Assembly (NCBI GenBank): GCA_017461775.1
Contig: JAFTXD010000100.1
Location: 59,949-123,948, forward strand
Source of the DNA: Lachnospiraceae bacterium
GTDB lineage: Bacteria; Bacillota; Clostridia; Lachnospirales; Lachnospiraceae
Direction: 5' to 3'
DNA length: 64,000 nt
Shown here: positions 1 to 8,731 of the stretch, one piece after another
How the letters are laid out: each line of letters starts with the position of its first letter
Numbering within the stretch: position 1 is the first letter of the stretch
The notes under the pieces: model-generated
Told to the model about the DNA's origin: nothing
What the model saw: the letters and a program-made list of their open reading frames with translations, nothing else
Databases searched by the model: none
Position numbers and translations under genes: made by a program

Positions 1-575
1 ATTCTTGCCGCCCATAAAATACTGTGCGGCTTTTTACCTGCCATCAGCTTATCCACATCATAGTGCTTGGTTTCCGGAAAATATCCCCATTTTAGGAGCT
101 TATCCGGATAAGCTCTGACAATATGAAAATCAGAGGGTACATACCCACCGGAACAAAGCATAAATACAGGCTCCTTCCGATATCTGGTGTGGTCTAAGTA
201 TTTTTTCCGAAGGCCTCTGGGAGATATAGCCTTCCACTGCCCAGTCTTGTAAAGCCTCTCACTGTACCGGATAACTGTTTTCCTACTTTGCAGGCGATGC
301 TGAATAAAGCTTTCATCATCCGTCCCCCCAAAGAATACTACCTGACAGTTGTCAATCTGCGTCTGCACCTCTTCCGGGTTCTCCCCATACATCACCAAAT
401 AAGGAAGCTCATGTCCCTCTGCCCAGCCCATGGCAATCCGCTCCTGCTCCACTGCTTGAGTCTGACAGAACATAAAGTCCCCACCCAATAGCGCATACAT
501 AGCATTACAAAAGGGAATCTGATGATGATTGATGTAATTTGATACAAAGATAAATTTAGCTTGAGATTTCTGCAT
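1..575 (-). CDS. Glycosyltransferase, N-terminal part (runs off window)
   Basis: The reading frame starts at an ATG at 575 and stays open for 191 codons to the window edge, so the C-terminus is missing. The N-terminus (FVSNYINHHQIPFCNAM) is typical of GT-B fold glycosyltransferases of exopolysaccharide clusters, which open with a 'SNYxNHHQ' donor/acceptor loop. Its start overlaps the last 20 bases of the upstream glycosyltransferase gene, so translation is probably coupled. It is the last visible gene of the polysaccharide operon. The substrate sugar cannot be told from sequence. Confidence 0.8.
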   Translation of the reverse strand, partial: MQKSQAKFIFVSNYINHHQIPFCNAMYALLGGDFMFCQTQAVEQERIAMGWAEGHELPYLVMYGENPEEVQTQIDNCQVVFFGGTDDESFIQHRLQSRKTVIRYSERLYKTGQWKAISPRGLRKKYLDHTRYRKEPVFMLCSGGYVPSDFHIVRAYPDKLLKWGYFPETKHYDVDKLMAGKKPHSILWAAR

Positions 576-1920
576 ATATTTCCACCATTTTACGGTAATT
601 TCCCTCTGGATTGTGGGTGATTTTTGCATGTTTTCTTGCATTATCAGAATACCGTCTCATCTGCATCTCATCGGACCACATTGCCAAAACCGCATTTTTC
701 AAGGATTCTACGTTTTTTTTCAGTTGCTCCTCTGAGCTCTTCTTTTCATCACACACGTTATCAAATGAATTCTGTGCTGTCCGGAAGCCTCTGTACAGGA
801 TTCCATCCTGCCCATCCACAAACATGCTGGTGATTCCTCCCACATCCGCACTGACACAGGGCACACCCAAAATCATAGCCTCACCCAAGGAATTGGGGCT
901 GTTCTCTATCGTTGACGGACATACAAAAAGTCCTGCCTGAAGATACGCTTTTTTCATCTGCTCCGCATTAAGGCGCCCTAAAAATACCACCTGCTTCTCA
1001 AGAGAATTCTCCTTAATAATTCTGCGCAAATACCTTCCATACGCAGAAATTTTAATGGCGTCCTTCCAAGATTTGTAGCTGACGATATCATCTCCTGCCA
1101 CATAGACCTTCACATCAGGATATACCTTACGGATTTCTGGCAGCGCAAGGAGCATGTAGTGAAGCCCCTTAATAGGATAATTTCCCTGGCTTAAGAAAAT
1201 GGAATGTCTTTCACAAGTATCCGGATTCCACAATTCCTCCGGATTCTCCCCGTAAAAATTACTCCGAAGTGTCTCGTTCATATGAAAATATCTTACTCCG
1301 GGATGCCACTCGCCGGTATAATGCTTGTCCCAGGCAGTCCGTCCCGTTACATTTCCGGCAAGCTTTACTGAAAGCACCTCCAGCTGACCGCGTGCTGCAA
1401 ATTTTTCCTGCTGCTGTACCAAAGAGTCCTGCTTTAGCCAGTCACGGAAGGTCTTAGAAGCTACCGTTTTCTCATCCAAATTGGCAAAATACGTATTTGC
1501 ATACACAGAAACCAGTCCCTGAATACTGATTAATATCCTCTCTTTATGGGGGTATGCCTTGCACATTGCCAAGGTATGGGGATATTCCGTACCATAGCAA
1601 TGAATCACATCAGGTTCAAAGGCTTCCGTAATCCGTAAAAGACGCGCTTCCAACGCCACATCATAGTTCTCCGGATGACGGGTATCCTCATAAAATCCAT
1701 AGCAATGTAGTGGACTTCCTCCCACGGATATAATCTCCTCATACCCATCCTGATTCTCTCCCACCGGAAAGGCAACTGCCAGCTCTATATCGTTATTTTT
1801 TTTTCGCTCTAAAATCACCGAAGAAAGCCCGGAAAGCCACCCTTCCTTATTCGACGCCTCCAGCCCCAGATGCTCTGCCACCACCGGCAGCATGATATTA
1901 CAAAGCCAAAGAACCTTCAC
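556..1920 (-). CDS. Glycosyltransferase family 4 (GT-B)
   Basis: Predicted 454-residue cytoplasmic GT4 enzyme that adds a sugar to a lipid-linked polysaccharide intermediate. The C-terminal half has the Glycos_transf_1 pattern: a 'LSQGNYPIKG' strand-loop near residue 245, 'DVKVYVAGDD', and the nucleotide-sugar binding segment ENSPNSLGEAMILGVP with its E-x7-E-like pair near residues 345-355. The start is GTG, chosen because GGAGG lies 7 bases upstream. It overlaps the next gene by 20 bases. The donor and acceptor are unknown. Confidence 0.93.
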   Translation of the reverse strand: MKVLWLCNIMLPVVAEHLGLEASNKEGWLSGLSSVILERKKNNDIELAVAFPVGENQDGYEEIISVGGSPLHCYGFYEDTRHPENYDVALEARLLRITEAFEPDVIHCYGTEYPHTLAMCKAYPHKERILISIQGLVSVYANTYFANLDEKTVASKTFRDWLKQDSLVQQQEKFAARGQLEVLSVKLAGNVTGRTAWDKHYTGEWHPGVRYFHMNETLRSNFYGENPEELWNPDTCERHSIFLSQGNYPIKGLHYMLLALPEIRKVYPDVKVYVAGDDIVSYKSWKDAIKISAYGRYLRRIIKENSLEKQVVFLGRLNAEQMKKAYLQAGLFVCPSTIENSPNSLGEAMILGVPCVSADVGGITSMFVDGQDGILYRGFRTAQNSFDNVCDEKKSSEEQLKKNVESLKNAVLAMWSDEMQMRRYSDNARKHAKITHNPEGNYRKMVEIYAEISS

Positions 1921-1936
1921 AAATGTACCTCCAACA

Positions 1937-3055
1937 CTAATTAAAAATCCAGTTCAGATAGGGTAACAATCTGATATCCATGGTATACGCATTCTTTAAA
2001 AACAAAGCAAAATAAGCCATAAATACCAGTGCCACGCCGGCAATAAATAACTTCTTCCAGATGCCATCCTTCATGGACATCAGAAGGCTTGGTATCAGAA
2101 AAACCTGCCCGATAATCAAATAGTACGCCACTCTGGTAACGGTGGGAATAAATGCGCCCACTGTATAAAGCACCAGACCACCGATATTCAAGAAAAAGTA
2201 AAAACGATTACGCTCATTGTCTTTCAGTCCGGTTTTATAACATATCGCAGAAAGCAGGATAGTTCCCAGGCATTTTGCGATATTTGCCAGAGAATAATCC
2301 GTCACGTCAAATGCAGATCCCTCATAATACTCATAGAAGAAGAAAATGATTTCCCTATATAAATCCTTACATACCACAAAGCTGAGAACAAATACCGCTC
2401 CCAACACATAATGCCAGAGCTTAAAACGTATGCCTGCCAGCCATTTCGCCAACAGATACACCGGAATTACCAGCAGTACGGATTTGTGAAACAGGGCAGC
2501 AAAACAAATCCACACAATAAATTTGCCATATTCCCCCTTCAGCACAAACTTCATGGTGTACATGGCAATGGCCAGAACCAGATAATACCGGATGGAATTA
2601 AAACTGGAAAAATAGTATCCATTTGTCAAAAACAGAAACATGGTTCCTAAAAACCACTCACCCTGGTCATAGATGGACTTCACGAAAAAGAACACCGTGG
2701 CAATGGAAACCACAGCAAAAATAGGCAGGTACTGTTCCCTTCCGAACAGTGCCTGCATCCCTCTCACAAACCAGTTAAACCCCGTTTCCGTGGCCACCGG
2801 ACGATACTGGGCTATCAGACTGAAAATCTCCGTATACTCCCAATAATCGTTGCCACTGGCAATGCGGCAGGCCGACAATGCAGTCAGTATAATGTATATC
2901 CCTGCACATATCCAGAGATTCAGAACCCGCTGTCTGCTGCGCACCACAGCACCCTTTCTCTTATCGGTTCCCATATTCAGTTGTACCTGCGTGGTATTAT
3001 TGCAGAAATAGGACATAACCAGCGTCAGCAGGGTTACACCGATAAATAAAGCCAT
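1937..3055 (-). CDS. EpsG-like polysaccharide polymerase
   Basis: A 372-residue polytopic membrane protein with about ten hydrophobic segments. The segment 'SGNDYWEYTEIF' followed by 'ETGFNWFVRGMQALFG' is the signature of the EpsG family, the proposed polymerases of Gram-positive exopolysaccharide repeat units (a functional equivalent of Wzy). The ATG has GGAG 6 bases upstream, inside the short gap after the preceding glycosyltransferase. It sits among glycosyltransferases, which fits a role in joining repeat units on the outer face of the membrane. Function is inferred from family and context. Confidence 0.85.
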   Translation of the reverse strand: MALFIGVTLLTLVMSYFCNNTTQVQLNMGTDKRKGAVVRSRQRVLNLWICAGIYIILTALSACRIASGNDYWEYTEIFSLIAQYRPVATETGFNWFVRGMQALFGREQYLPIFAVVSIATVFFFVKSIYDQGEWFLGTMFLFLTNGYYFSSFNSIRYYLVLAIAMYTMKFVLKGEYGKFIVWICFAALFHKSVLLVIPVYLLAKWLAGIRFKLWHYVLGAVFVLSFVVCKDLYREIIFFFYEYYEGSAFDVTDYSLANIAKCLGTILLSAICYKTGLKDNERNRFYFFLNIGGLVLYTVGAFIPTVTRVAYYLIIGQVFLIPSLLMSMKDGIWKKLFIAGVALVFMAYFALFLKNAYTMDIRLLPYLNWIFN

Positions 3056-3064
3056 AGGACACTC

Positions 3065-3925
3065 CTATCCATTTTTATATAATCGCTTCTTAAGACCCAT
3101 GTAAAATCCGGAAAATAACGGTGATTCCGCCATCCATTTACGAATGGGCTGCAGCGTTACTATCAAAATCAGCTTATACACAAATCTTTTTCCCAGACTC
3201 ATATACTGTGCCGTAATCTGCCGATGCTCCTTCTTAGAGCGCTTATAATGCTGCTCCGAAAAACCACCACCCTCATAGGAGGCCAGCGTCACCGGCACGT
3301 ACTGCATATGTATTTTCTTCACAAAATAGCACCACAAAAAATGCTCGTAATCCCCACGAACCTTATACTCCGGCTTATAGCCCCTCTCTTCAAACAGGCT
3401 TCTATGGTAAAAGCAGGCCTGATGACAGGGCACGTTACGATAGCAGGCAAAATCATTGATTTTCGGGTTAGATGGTACCACCTGCTGCCGCAGCGCATCA
3501 AAAATATCACCGTAGAACAGTAGCGCCTCCTTGGGCTGCTCCTGCAAAAATACGATGTGGGAAGCCTTTTCGATATTTTCCCCAATTCCCAGCGCCATCC
3601 GCTTTAAAGCGGTCTCATCATAAAGATAATCACCACAATTCAGAAAATAAAAGTATTGGCCCTTAGCATAACCGCAGGCCTGATTCATACCATCATAAAT
3701 GCTCTGATCCGGCTCCTGAATAATGCGCACGCGCTTCGCATCTGCGATTGTCCAGCCCTGCAACTCCTTCTTTAAGAGGGACAGACTCTCATCCTTTGAC
3801 CCCCCATCCTTTACAACGATTTCGTAATCCGTAAAGGTCTGCTTTTTAATACTTCTTATGGTTTCTACCAATTTTTCACCGGGATTTAACGATACCACGA
3901 TGATCGAAAATAAAGGTGTATCCAT
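3065..3925 (-). CDS. Glycosyltransferase family 2
   Basis: A 286-residue GT-A enzyme. The N-terminus reads SIIVVSLNPGEKLVETIRSI, followed by 'DYEIVVKDGGSKDESL', the nucleotide-binding half of GT2, and 'FLNCGDYLYDE' stands at the DXD position. The frame is open further upstream, but the start at 3925 is preferred: GGAGAGG lies 7 bases before it and the upstream gene stops 4 bases away. It belongs to the exopolysaccharide operon. The transferred sugar is unknown. WcaA-type colanic acid transferases have the same layout. Confidence 0.92.
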   Translation of the reverse strand: MDTPLFSIIVVSLNPGEKLVETIRSIKKQTFTDYEIVVKDGGSKDESLSLLKKELQGWTIADAKRVRIIQEPDQSIYDGMNQACGYAKGQYFYFLNCGDYLYDETALKRMALGIGENIEKASHIVFLQEQPKEALLFYGDIFDALRQQVVPSNPKINDFACYRNVPCHQACFYHRSLFEERGYKPEYKVRGDYEHFLWCYFVKKIHMQYVPVTLASYEGGGFSEQHYKRSKKEHRQITAQYMSLGKRFVYKLILIVTLQPIRKWMAESPLFSGFYMGLKKRLYKNG

Positions 3926-3929
3926 TTGC

Positions 3930-4718
3930 TTACCTCTCCAGCTGTTTTCCTTCTCTGATGCCATCCAAAAGGATGCCATAGGCCTTTCTCCAGGGGATTT
4001 CCCGACACATCTCTCCCCGCTTTGCAAACACAAAACGAAGCCCCATTACCGGCGCCAGCCCCCGATACAGATGGGCATACAGAACCCCTCTGTCAAAGAA
4101 AAATTTATGATTATATCCGGTAAACCAGGTGGACTCCCTCTCCCTCTCATGTCCAATGCTTACCGGAACCTTATATATTTTCAGACCTGCCCGCAGACAA
4201 CTCATAAGAAACAGACTGTCCTCGCCATTACTATACTTGGCGCCCCCTCCAAAATGCAGGGAAAAGGTAATGTTCTTCGCCTGCACTTTCTTTGTACACA
4301 CCGCCACACTATAGGTGGGATATCTGCCACAGTTAAACCAACGAACCCTGCCGAACTCGGTATTGTGATAGGTTTCCCTGCCCGGCATGGCTTTTACATT
4401 AAATAACAGTACATCCGCCTGGGGATATTTTTCAAACTGCTCAAGTACCCTGTTTTCATAACCGGCGTCATAGATAATATCCTCATCTGAAAATAACCCG
4501 ATATCTGCCGTAGCTTCATAAAGACTGGTGTTACGGTTCAGCCCCACACCCTTCTCCGGCATGGATATATACTGTAGCTTATGTCCCCTGTAGGAATACT
4601 CCGCCCGGGAAGCCTCCAGCTTCTGTGCCACGATAATCGCATCACTGTCAATATTCATTTCTTCCGCCAGTGGCAGAGCCTGTGCTCCCACTGCCGCCAC
4701 CAAAAGCTGTAATGTCAT
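3930..4718 (-). CDS. Glycosyltransferase family 2-like protein
   Basis: A 262-residue protein with a divergent GT-A fold. Near residues 60-80 'GVGLNRNTSLYEA' and 'IGLFSDEDIIYDAGYENRV' carry the metal-binding acidic cluster, and 'NGEDSLFLMSCLRAGLKIY' contains the 'ED' general-base motif of GT2 enzymes. The N-terminal strand is short (LQLLVAAVGAQA), so it resembles the GT2 subgroup that lacks a long Rossmann start. AAGGA lies 7 bases before the ATG. It is in the exopolysaccharide operon, 2 bases from the chain-length gene. The substrate is unknown. Confidence 0.85.
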   Translation of the reverse strand: MTLQLLVAAVGAQALPLAEEMNIDSDAIIVAQKLEASRAEYSYRGHKLQYISMPEKGVGLNRNTSLYEATADIGLFSDEDIIYDAGYENRVLEQFEKYPQADVLLFNVKAMPGRETYHNTEFGRVRWFNCGRYPTYSVAVCTKKVQAKNITFSLHFGGGAKYSNGEDSLFLMSCLRAGLKIYKVPVSIGHERERESTWFTGYNHKFFFDRGVLYAHLYRGLAPVMGLRFVFAKRGEMCREIPWRKAYGILLDGIREGKQLER

Positions 4719-4720
4719 GC

Positions 4721-5686
4721 TTAAGTCCTTCCAAAACGGTATTGTCTGATCAATGCGCTATCCGCATCCACCAGCAGAGCCGCAGTTATTTTAATCCCCT
4801 GCAACCTGCACTGGTTTAATAAAAATTCCAGACTCTTTCCGGTCACATCTCCTGCCGGAACCAGTAAAAGATTGCCATCCATGGCACGGAGTGTCTCTGC
4901 AGAAGCACTCAATCCCTCTGCATCCAGTGCGTTGATTTCCCCGATTTCATGCATATTTCCAAAGAGTAGGGCAAGATTAGCCTCCACCTCCGGGGATACC
5001 TCCCCTTCTTCATCTACATACCCCAGCACGGGAATGTCATAGCGATACATAAAGGTTTCCGGTACATAAATTTTCTCATCCAGGATTCCCACAAAGGCCA
5101 TAGTAAACAGACTTACAAAAAAGCCAATGACTCCGCCAAGCACCAGAGCACGGAACACTCTGATATCCCGATACTGCACCTGAGGTCCCACGGTATCTAT
5201 CAATTCCACACTGGCCACTTCCTTCTGCTCCGGGCCAAAGGCAATCATTCCTTCTGTCAGAATATCACTGATTTCCATTGCAAGAGCCTGGTCTGGATGT
5301 GTTACTGTAAAATATGTCATGCGCAGATCCGCCGGCATGGAAGCCGCATAATAGGTAATAAACTCCTCCGCAGACATCTCCACGGAAAGCTTCTCCAGCA
5401 TGGCCGGCACCACCAGATCACTTTTCATCCAGTCATCCCATGCATATGCGGTAAAATAAGAGAAAGGTTCCTTCTCCTCCGGGTCCACGGCATATTCTAT
5501 ATAAAATTTACTAATCACCTCATAAGGAAGCCTTCCGCAAAAGGTTACCTTACTTAGGTAATAACCGCCCCCGATAAGCAGGGTACCGGCTACCATCCCC
5601 AAAAGCAGCCACTTCCATCTACGAATACTCTGCAAAACAAATAAACGTAAATCAAAGGGCTCCTTTGCATATGAACACTGCCACAT
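4721..5686 (-). CDS. Wzz/CapA-type chain-length protein with degenerate kinase-like tail
   Basis: A 321-residue membrane protein with a transmembrane segment near 30-50, an extracytoplasmic region, and a second segment near 180-205 (VLGGVIGFFVSLFTMAFVGI). This is the layout of the polysaccharide co-polymerases and BY-kinase modulators YveK/CapA. After the second segment it continues for about 110 residues: 'IPVLGYVDEEG', then 'GNLLLVPAGDVTGKSLEFLL' and 'IRQYRFGR'. This matches the end of CpsD-type tyrosine kinases but lacks Walker A and B motifs. The second of two in-frame ATGs is used because AGGAGA is 6 bases before it. No BY-kinase gene is visible in the window. Confidence 0.87.
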   Translation of the reverse strand: MWQCSYAKEPFDLRLFVLQSIRRWKWLLLGMVAGTLLIGGGYYLSKVTFCGRLPYEVISKFYIEYAVDPEEKEPFSYFTAYAWDDWMKSDLVVPAMLEKLSVEMSAEEFITYYAASMPADLRMTYFTVTHPDQALAMEISDILTEGMIAFGPEQKEVASVELIDTVGPQVQYRDIRVFRALVLGGVIGFFVSLFTMAFVGILDEKIYVPETFMYRYDIPVLGYVDEEGEVSPEVEANLALLFGNMHEIGEINALDAEGLSASAETLRAMDGNLLLVPAGDVTGKSLEFLLNQCRLQGIKITAALLVDADSALIRQYRFGRT

Positions 5687-5699
5687 AGCCATTCTCCTA

Positions 5700-7109
5700 T
5701 TACTTCTTGGAATATTTTGCTTCTTCCTTCAGCGCTGTAATCTGCTCAGCCTCCACACCTTCGGTGCTGTCCGGCCAAAACAGAATCTTCAAAGTCAAAA
5801 GCATCAGCTGAATATCCAGCCAGAGAGAATAGTTCTCAATATAGGTTAAATCCAGCTTAAGCTTATCGTATGGAGTGGTATTGTATTTTCCATACACCTG
5901 GGCATAACCTGCCAGTCCTGCCTTTACCTTCATGCGATAGGTAAATTCCGGCATCACTTCCATGTACTGGGCGATAATCTCCGGGCGCTCCGGTCTGGGG
6001 CCGATAAAGGACATATCTCCCTTTAAAATATTAATCAGCTGTGGAAGCTCATCAATACGCACCTTACGGATAAACTTACCGATAGGGGTAATTCGGCTGT
6101 CATTTTTCTGTGCAAGTCTTGCTACACCATCCTTCTCCGCATCCACACGCATACTGCGGAATTTCATGATATAGAATTCCTTCTGGTCTCTGGTACAACG
6201 CACCTGCTTGTAAAGCACCGGACCCCCGTCATACGCCTTAATCACAATGGCTGTAATAAGCATAAAAGGTGACGCCACAATCAATAAAATCAATGAACAG
6301 ACAATATCAATGGTACGCTTAATAAACCGCTGCTCAAGGCTAAGACTGTACTCTCTGGTCAGCAGAATGGGTGTATCAAAGAGATGCAGCTCCTCGGCAC
6401 CAAGTAAAATAACATCCGTTATTTTCGGCATGATATACACACGAATGGAGTGGGCATAACAGTACTTTAACAGAGCATTTCTCTCCTCTGTAGAAATATC
6501 CCACAGCACCACTGCCGTGTACTCCTCCGCCTTACGTCCACGCTCGATTTCCTTAAGCACCTCGTCCACACCGCACTCGATATCCACGCATTTTTCAATC
6601 TTATACTTGTCCTTACGACTGGAAAACTTCGCCATAATTCCCTCGATAGGACGGGGTCCGTGTACAAGAAGAAGCTTTCTGGGCGGGAATATATTCTTAT
6701 ATATAAAGTAGGACAGATTGCTCCATATCATTATCACCACAATCTGTAAAATCGTCATAAGCACAAAAGCCTGTGGTACAAAAAGCGTTTTGGCCATAAT
6801 GGAAAGCTCTGCATATAACAGCACATTTGCGGCTACCGTAGAAAATGCCTGTGAAAAAATCACCTCTGCATTTCGCAGGTATCCTACACGCATACCTCCA
6901 TACATGTGAGTCAGGAAAAAGAGTAGCACCGCATAAAATGCAATCTCCATCAAATCCGCCCTGTACCAGTATTCCACGCCGGTCATTGTTGTGATACTGG
7001 GACTGAAATTCACCTTCCAGTAATAGTAAAAAATCAGCACCTCCAAAATCAGGCCAAGTCCGGATAAGGTCAGTGTAATAATTCTTTTCGATGTTTCCAA
7101 TTTCTGCAT
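5700..7109 (-). CDS. Undecaprenyl-phosphate sugar-1-phosphate transferase
   Basis: A 469-residue polyisoprenyl-phosphate hexose-1-phosphate transferase (WcaJ/EpsL type), which starts polysaccharide synthesis by putting the first sugar phosphate on undecaprenyl phosphate. Four N-terminal membrane segments (1-130) precede a CoA-binding-like domain ('LLVHGPRPIEG'). The catalytic domain begins at 'RTIDIVCSLILLIVASPFM' and holds 'GPVLYKQVRCTR', 'FYIMKFRSMRVDAE', 'RKVRIDELPQLINILKGDMS', 'IGPRPERPE' and 'KAGLAGYAQVYG'. These are the full set of conserved motifs. AGAGAGG is about 10 bases before the ATG. It is the committed step of this operon. Confidence 0.97.
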   Translation of the reverse strand: MQKLETSKRIITLTLSGLGLILEVLIFYYYWKVNFSPSITTMTGVEYWYRADLMEIAFYAVLLFFLTHMYGGMRVGYLRNAEVIFSQAFSTVAANVLLYAELSIMAKTLFVPQAFVLMTILQIVVIMIWSNLSYFIYKNIFPPRKLLLVHGPRPIEGIMAKFSSRKDKYKIEKCVDIECGVDEVLKEIERGRKAEEYTAVVLWDISTEERNALLKYCYAHSIRVYIMPKITDVILLGAEELHLFDTPILLTREYSLSLEQRFIKRTIDIVCSLILLIVASPFMLITAIVIKAYDGGPVLYKQVRCTRDQKEFYIMKFRSMRVDAEKDGVARLAQKNDSRITPIGKFIRKVRIDELPQLINILKGDMSFIGPRPERPEIIAQYMEVMPEFTYRMKVKAGLAGYAQVYGKYNTTPYDKLKLDLTYIENYSLWLDIQLMLLTLKILFWPDSTEGVEAEQITALKEEAKYSKK

Positions 7110-7128
7110 GTTACATTTGCCTCTCTTG

Positions 7129-7890
7129 TTATATTCTTCTGTACACCGCAGTTACGGCCCAGAAACAAAAATAATATATGGACACCGGAACGGACATTCC
7201 TTCCGCCTTCCGATAAAGATTCCAGATACGTCTCACTGCCTCCAGCTTGTTAGAGGACAGGGACTTGGCCGGTCTTCTGTAGGTCACCAGATTCTCATCC
7301 AGCCCATGGGCCTGCCTGCCTGCACGCAGGATTTTCCACCACAGCGCAGTATCCTCACTCTTAATAATCGGCATCCGAATTTCCTCTTTCGGTATCCTCT
7401 CCGTATCAAATACCACCGTAGAGGTAAAAATAGTGGTGTTTTTCAAAGCCTGTCGATAGGAAATTGTCTCAGGAACTCTTACCACTTTCCCGGTTCCCTT
7501 TGCATTCTCATCTCCGAATTCGTAACTGGAAAAGCAAAAACCTGCTCCGGTTTTCTCCATAAATTCCAGCTGTTTTGCCAGCTTGTCCGGACGCCACACA
7601 TCATCCGCATCAATATAGGCGATATATCTGCCCATCGCTTCCTCTACGCCGCGATTTCTCGCATGAGCCGCTCCCTGATTGGTCTCCTGTACCACCAGAC
7701 GAATCCGGGCCTGTGGATGCTTTTCCATGTATTGCCGGATATATGGAATTGTAGGGTCCTGTGCCCCATCCACCACCAGAATATGCTCCAGGTGGGGATA
7801 GCTTTGAGCAACCACACTATTCAAAGTCTCTTCAATATAATCCTGTGCACAATACACAGGCGTTACAATACTTACCAAATCCTGTTTCAT
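7129..7890 (-). CDS. Glycosyltransferase family 2
   Basis: A 253-residue GT2 enzyme with 'VSIVTPVYCAQDYIEETLNS' at the N-terminus and 'HILVVDGAQDPT' for nucleotide binding. 'YIAYIDADDVWRPDKL' carries the DXD metal site (residues near 93-95), and 'KSEDTALWWKILRAG' carries the ED general base. The C-terminus has a weak hydrophobic stretch (VSIYYFCFWAVTAVY) that may anchor it to the membrane. It resembles TeichA/EpsJ-type transferases. It lies between the sugar-phosphate transferase and two membrane proteins in the exopolysaccharide operon. Confidence 0.94.
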   Translation of the reverse strand: MKQDLVSIVTPVYCAQDYIEETLNSVVAQSYPHLEHILVVDGAQDPTIPYIRQYMEKHPQARIRLVVQETNQGAAHARNRGVEEAMGRYIAYIDADDVWRPDKLAKQLEFMEKTGAGFCFSSYEFGDENAKGTGKVVRVPETISYRQALKNTTIFTSTVVFDTERIPKEEIRMPIIKSEDTALWWKILRAGRQAHGLDENLVTYRRPAKSLSSNKLEAVRRIWNLYRKAEGMSVPVSIYYFCFWAVTAVYRRI

Positions 7891-7891
7891 C

Positions 7892-8731
7892 TTATCTCTT
7901 TCTCTGAAGCAATGTGTATTTACCCACTTGCTGTGTTTCGTAGCCGGCAGGAAAATACTCCTTCAACTGCTCATAAGTTATCGTTGGAAAAACTATTACA
8001 TTACCCCCGGCGTTCCCGACGGTTTCAAAAGCAGCATGTGCATTTAAAATAATCTCCTCCGGGGTCTCAAACCACACATAATCCGAATTTTCCATAAAGA
8101 CATTGTATTCTTCCACCGCCAGCATCCATTCATAGGCGGCAATCAGCTCCGGCGCGTAGGCATCCCCATCATAGGCAGCTGCCGCCGCATCCCACATATC
8201 CAAACCATATACCAGCTTCACGTCGCCATGCTTTCTGCGAACCCACTGCATCAAAGACCTCGGCACCCAAAGCATAGTATCTTCGGTAAACGTTTCTCCC
8301 AGCTGCTCGTAACCACTACGAAGGGCAGCCTCCTCCATGGATACCATTTGCACGCAACCTCTGTTTCCCAAAAGAAACAGAATTCCCAGTACTGCAAAGG
8401 CGCCAATCACATACTTCCCCTTGCCCGGCGCCTCAGCCTTAGGAAGTATATCCCACAAAAAGCGTACTCCTGCATAAGCAATCACTGCCACCACCGGCAT
8501 CAGTGTCCACAAAAAGCCATAGTCATATATAGCCGGCTGATAAATAAGCAGCACTGCCGCACTCACCGGAAACAGTAATACGAGCAGGGTTGCCAATACA
8601 TATTTTAAGAATGGGGACAATTTTTCATGCACGAAAAATTCATATAACAAGATAGCAAAACAAACTGTAATCAGTTTATTTGCAGTAAAATATTCACTTA
8701 TTCCAAGAAGGGCTTCCCTCATATAACTCAT
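7892..8731 (-). CDS. Membrane protein with C-terminal soluble domain, partner of next gene
   Basis: A 279-residue protein with about four membrane segments in the first 125 residues, then a soluble region starting at 'MVSMEEAALRSGYEQLGETF', presumably outside the cell. I do not recognise a named family with confidence. The ATG at 8731 overlaps the stop of the upstream gene (ATGA) and has AAGGAGG 7 bases before it, so it is a real separate start and not just a frameshift product. The two genes together look like the two halves of one GT-C-like membrane protein of about 575 residues. The frame is open upstream for 48 more codons, but without a start of comparable quality. Confidence 0.75.
   Translation of the reverse strand: MSYMREALLGISEYFTANKLITVCFAILLYEFFVHEKLSPFLKYVLATLLVLLFPVSAAVLLIYQPAIYDYGFLWTLMPVVAVIAYAGVRFLWDILPKAEAPGKGKYVIGAFAVLGILFLLGNRGCVQMVSMEEAALRSGYEQLGETFTEDTMLWVPRSLMQWVRRKHGDVKLVYGLDMWDAAAAAYDGDAYAPELIAAYEWMLAVEEYNVFMENSDYVWFETPEEIILNAHAAFETVGNAGGNVIVFPTITYEQLKEYFPAGYETQQVGKYTLLQRKR

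Noticed and set aside
7108-8052. 314-codon open frame on the plus strand
   Set aside because: It lies antisense to the GT2 and membrane protein genes, has no ribosome-binding site at its start and a His/Ser/Leu-rich composition without any domain; a shadow frame.
8728-8731. Frameshift joining the two membrane protein genes
   Set aside because: The downstream gene has its own AAGGAGG at proper spacing and an ATGA overlap, so two genes are more likely than a sequencing error, although a single ancestral gene is possible.
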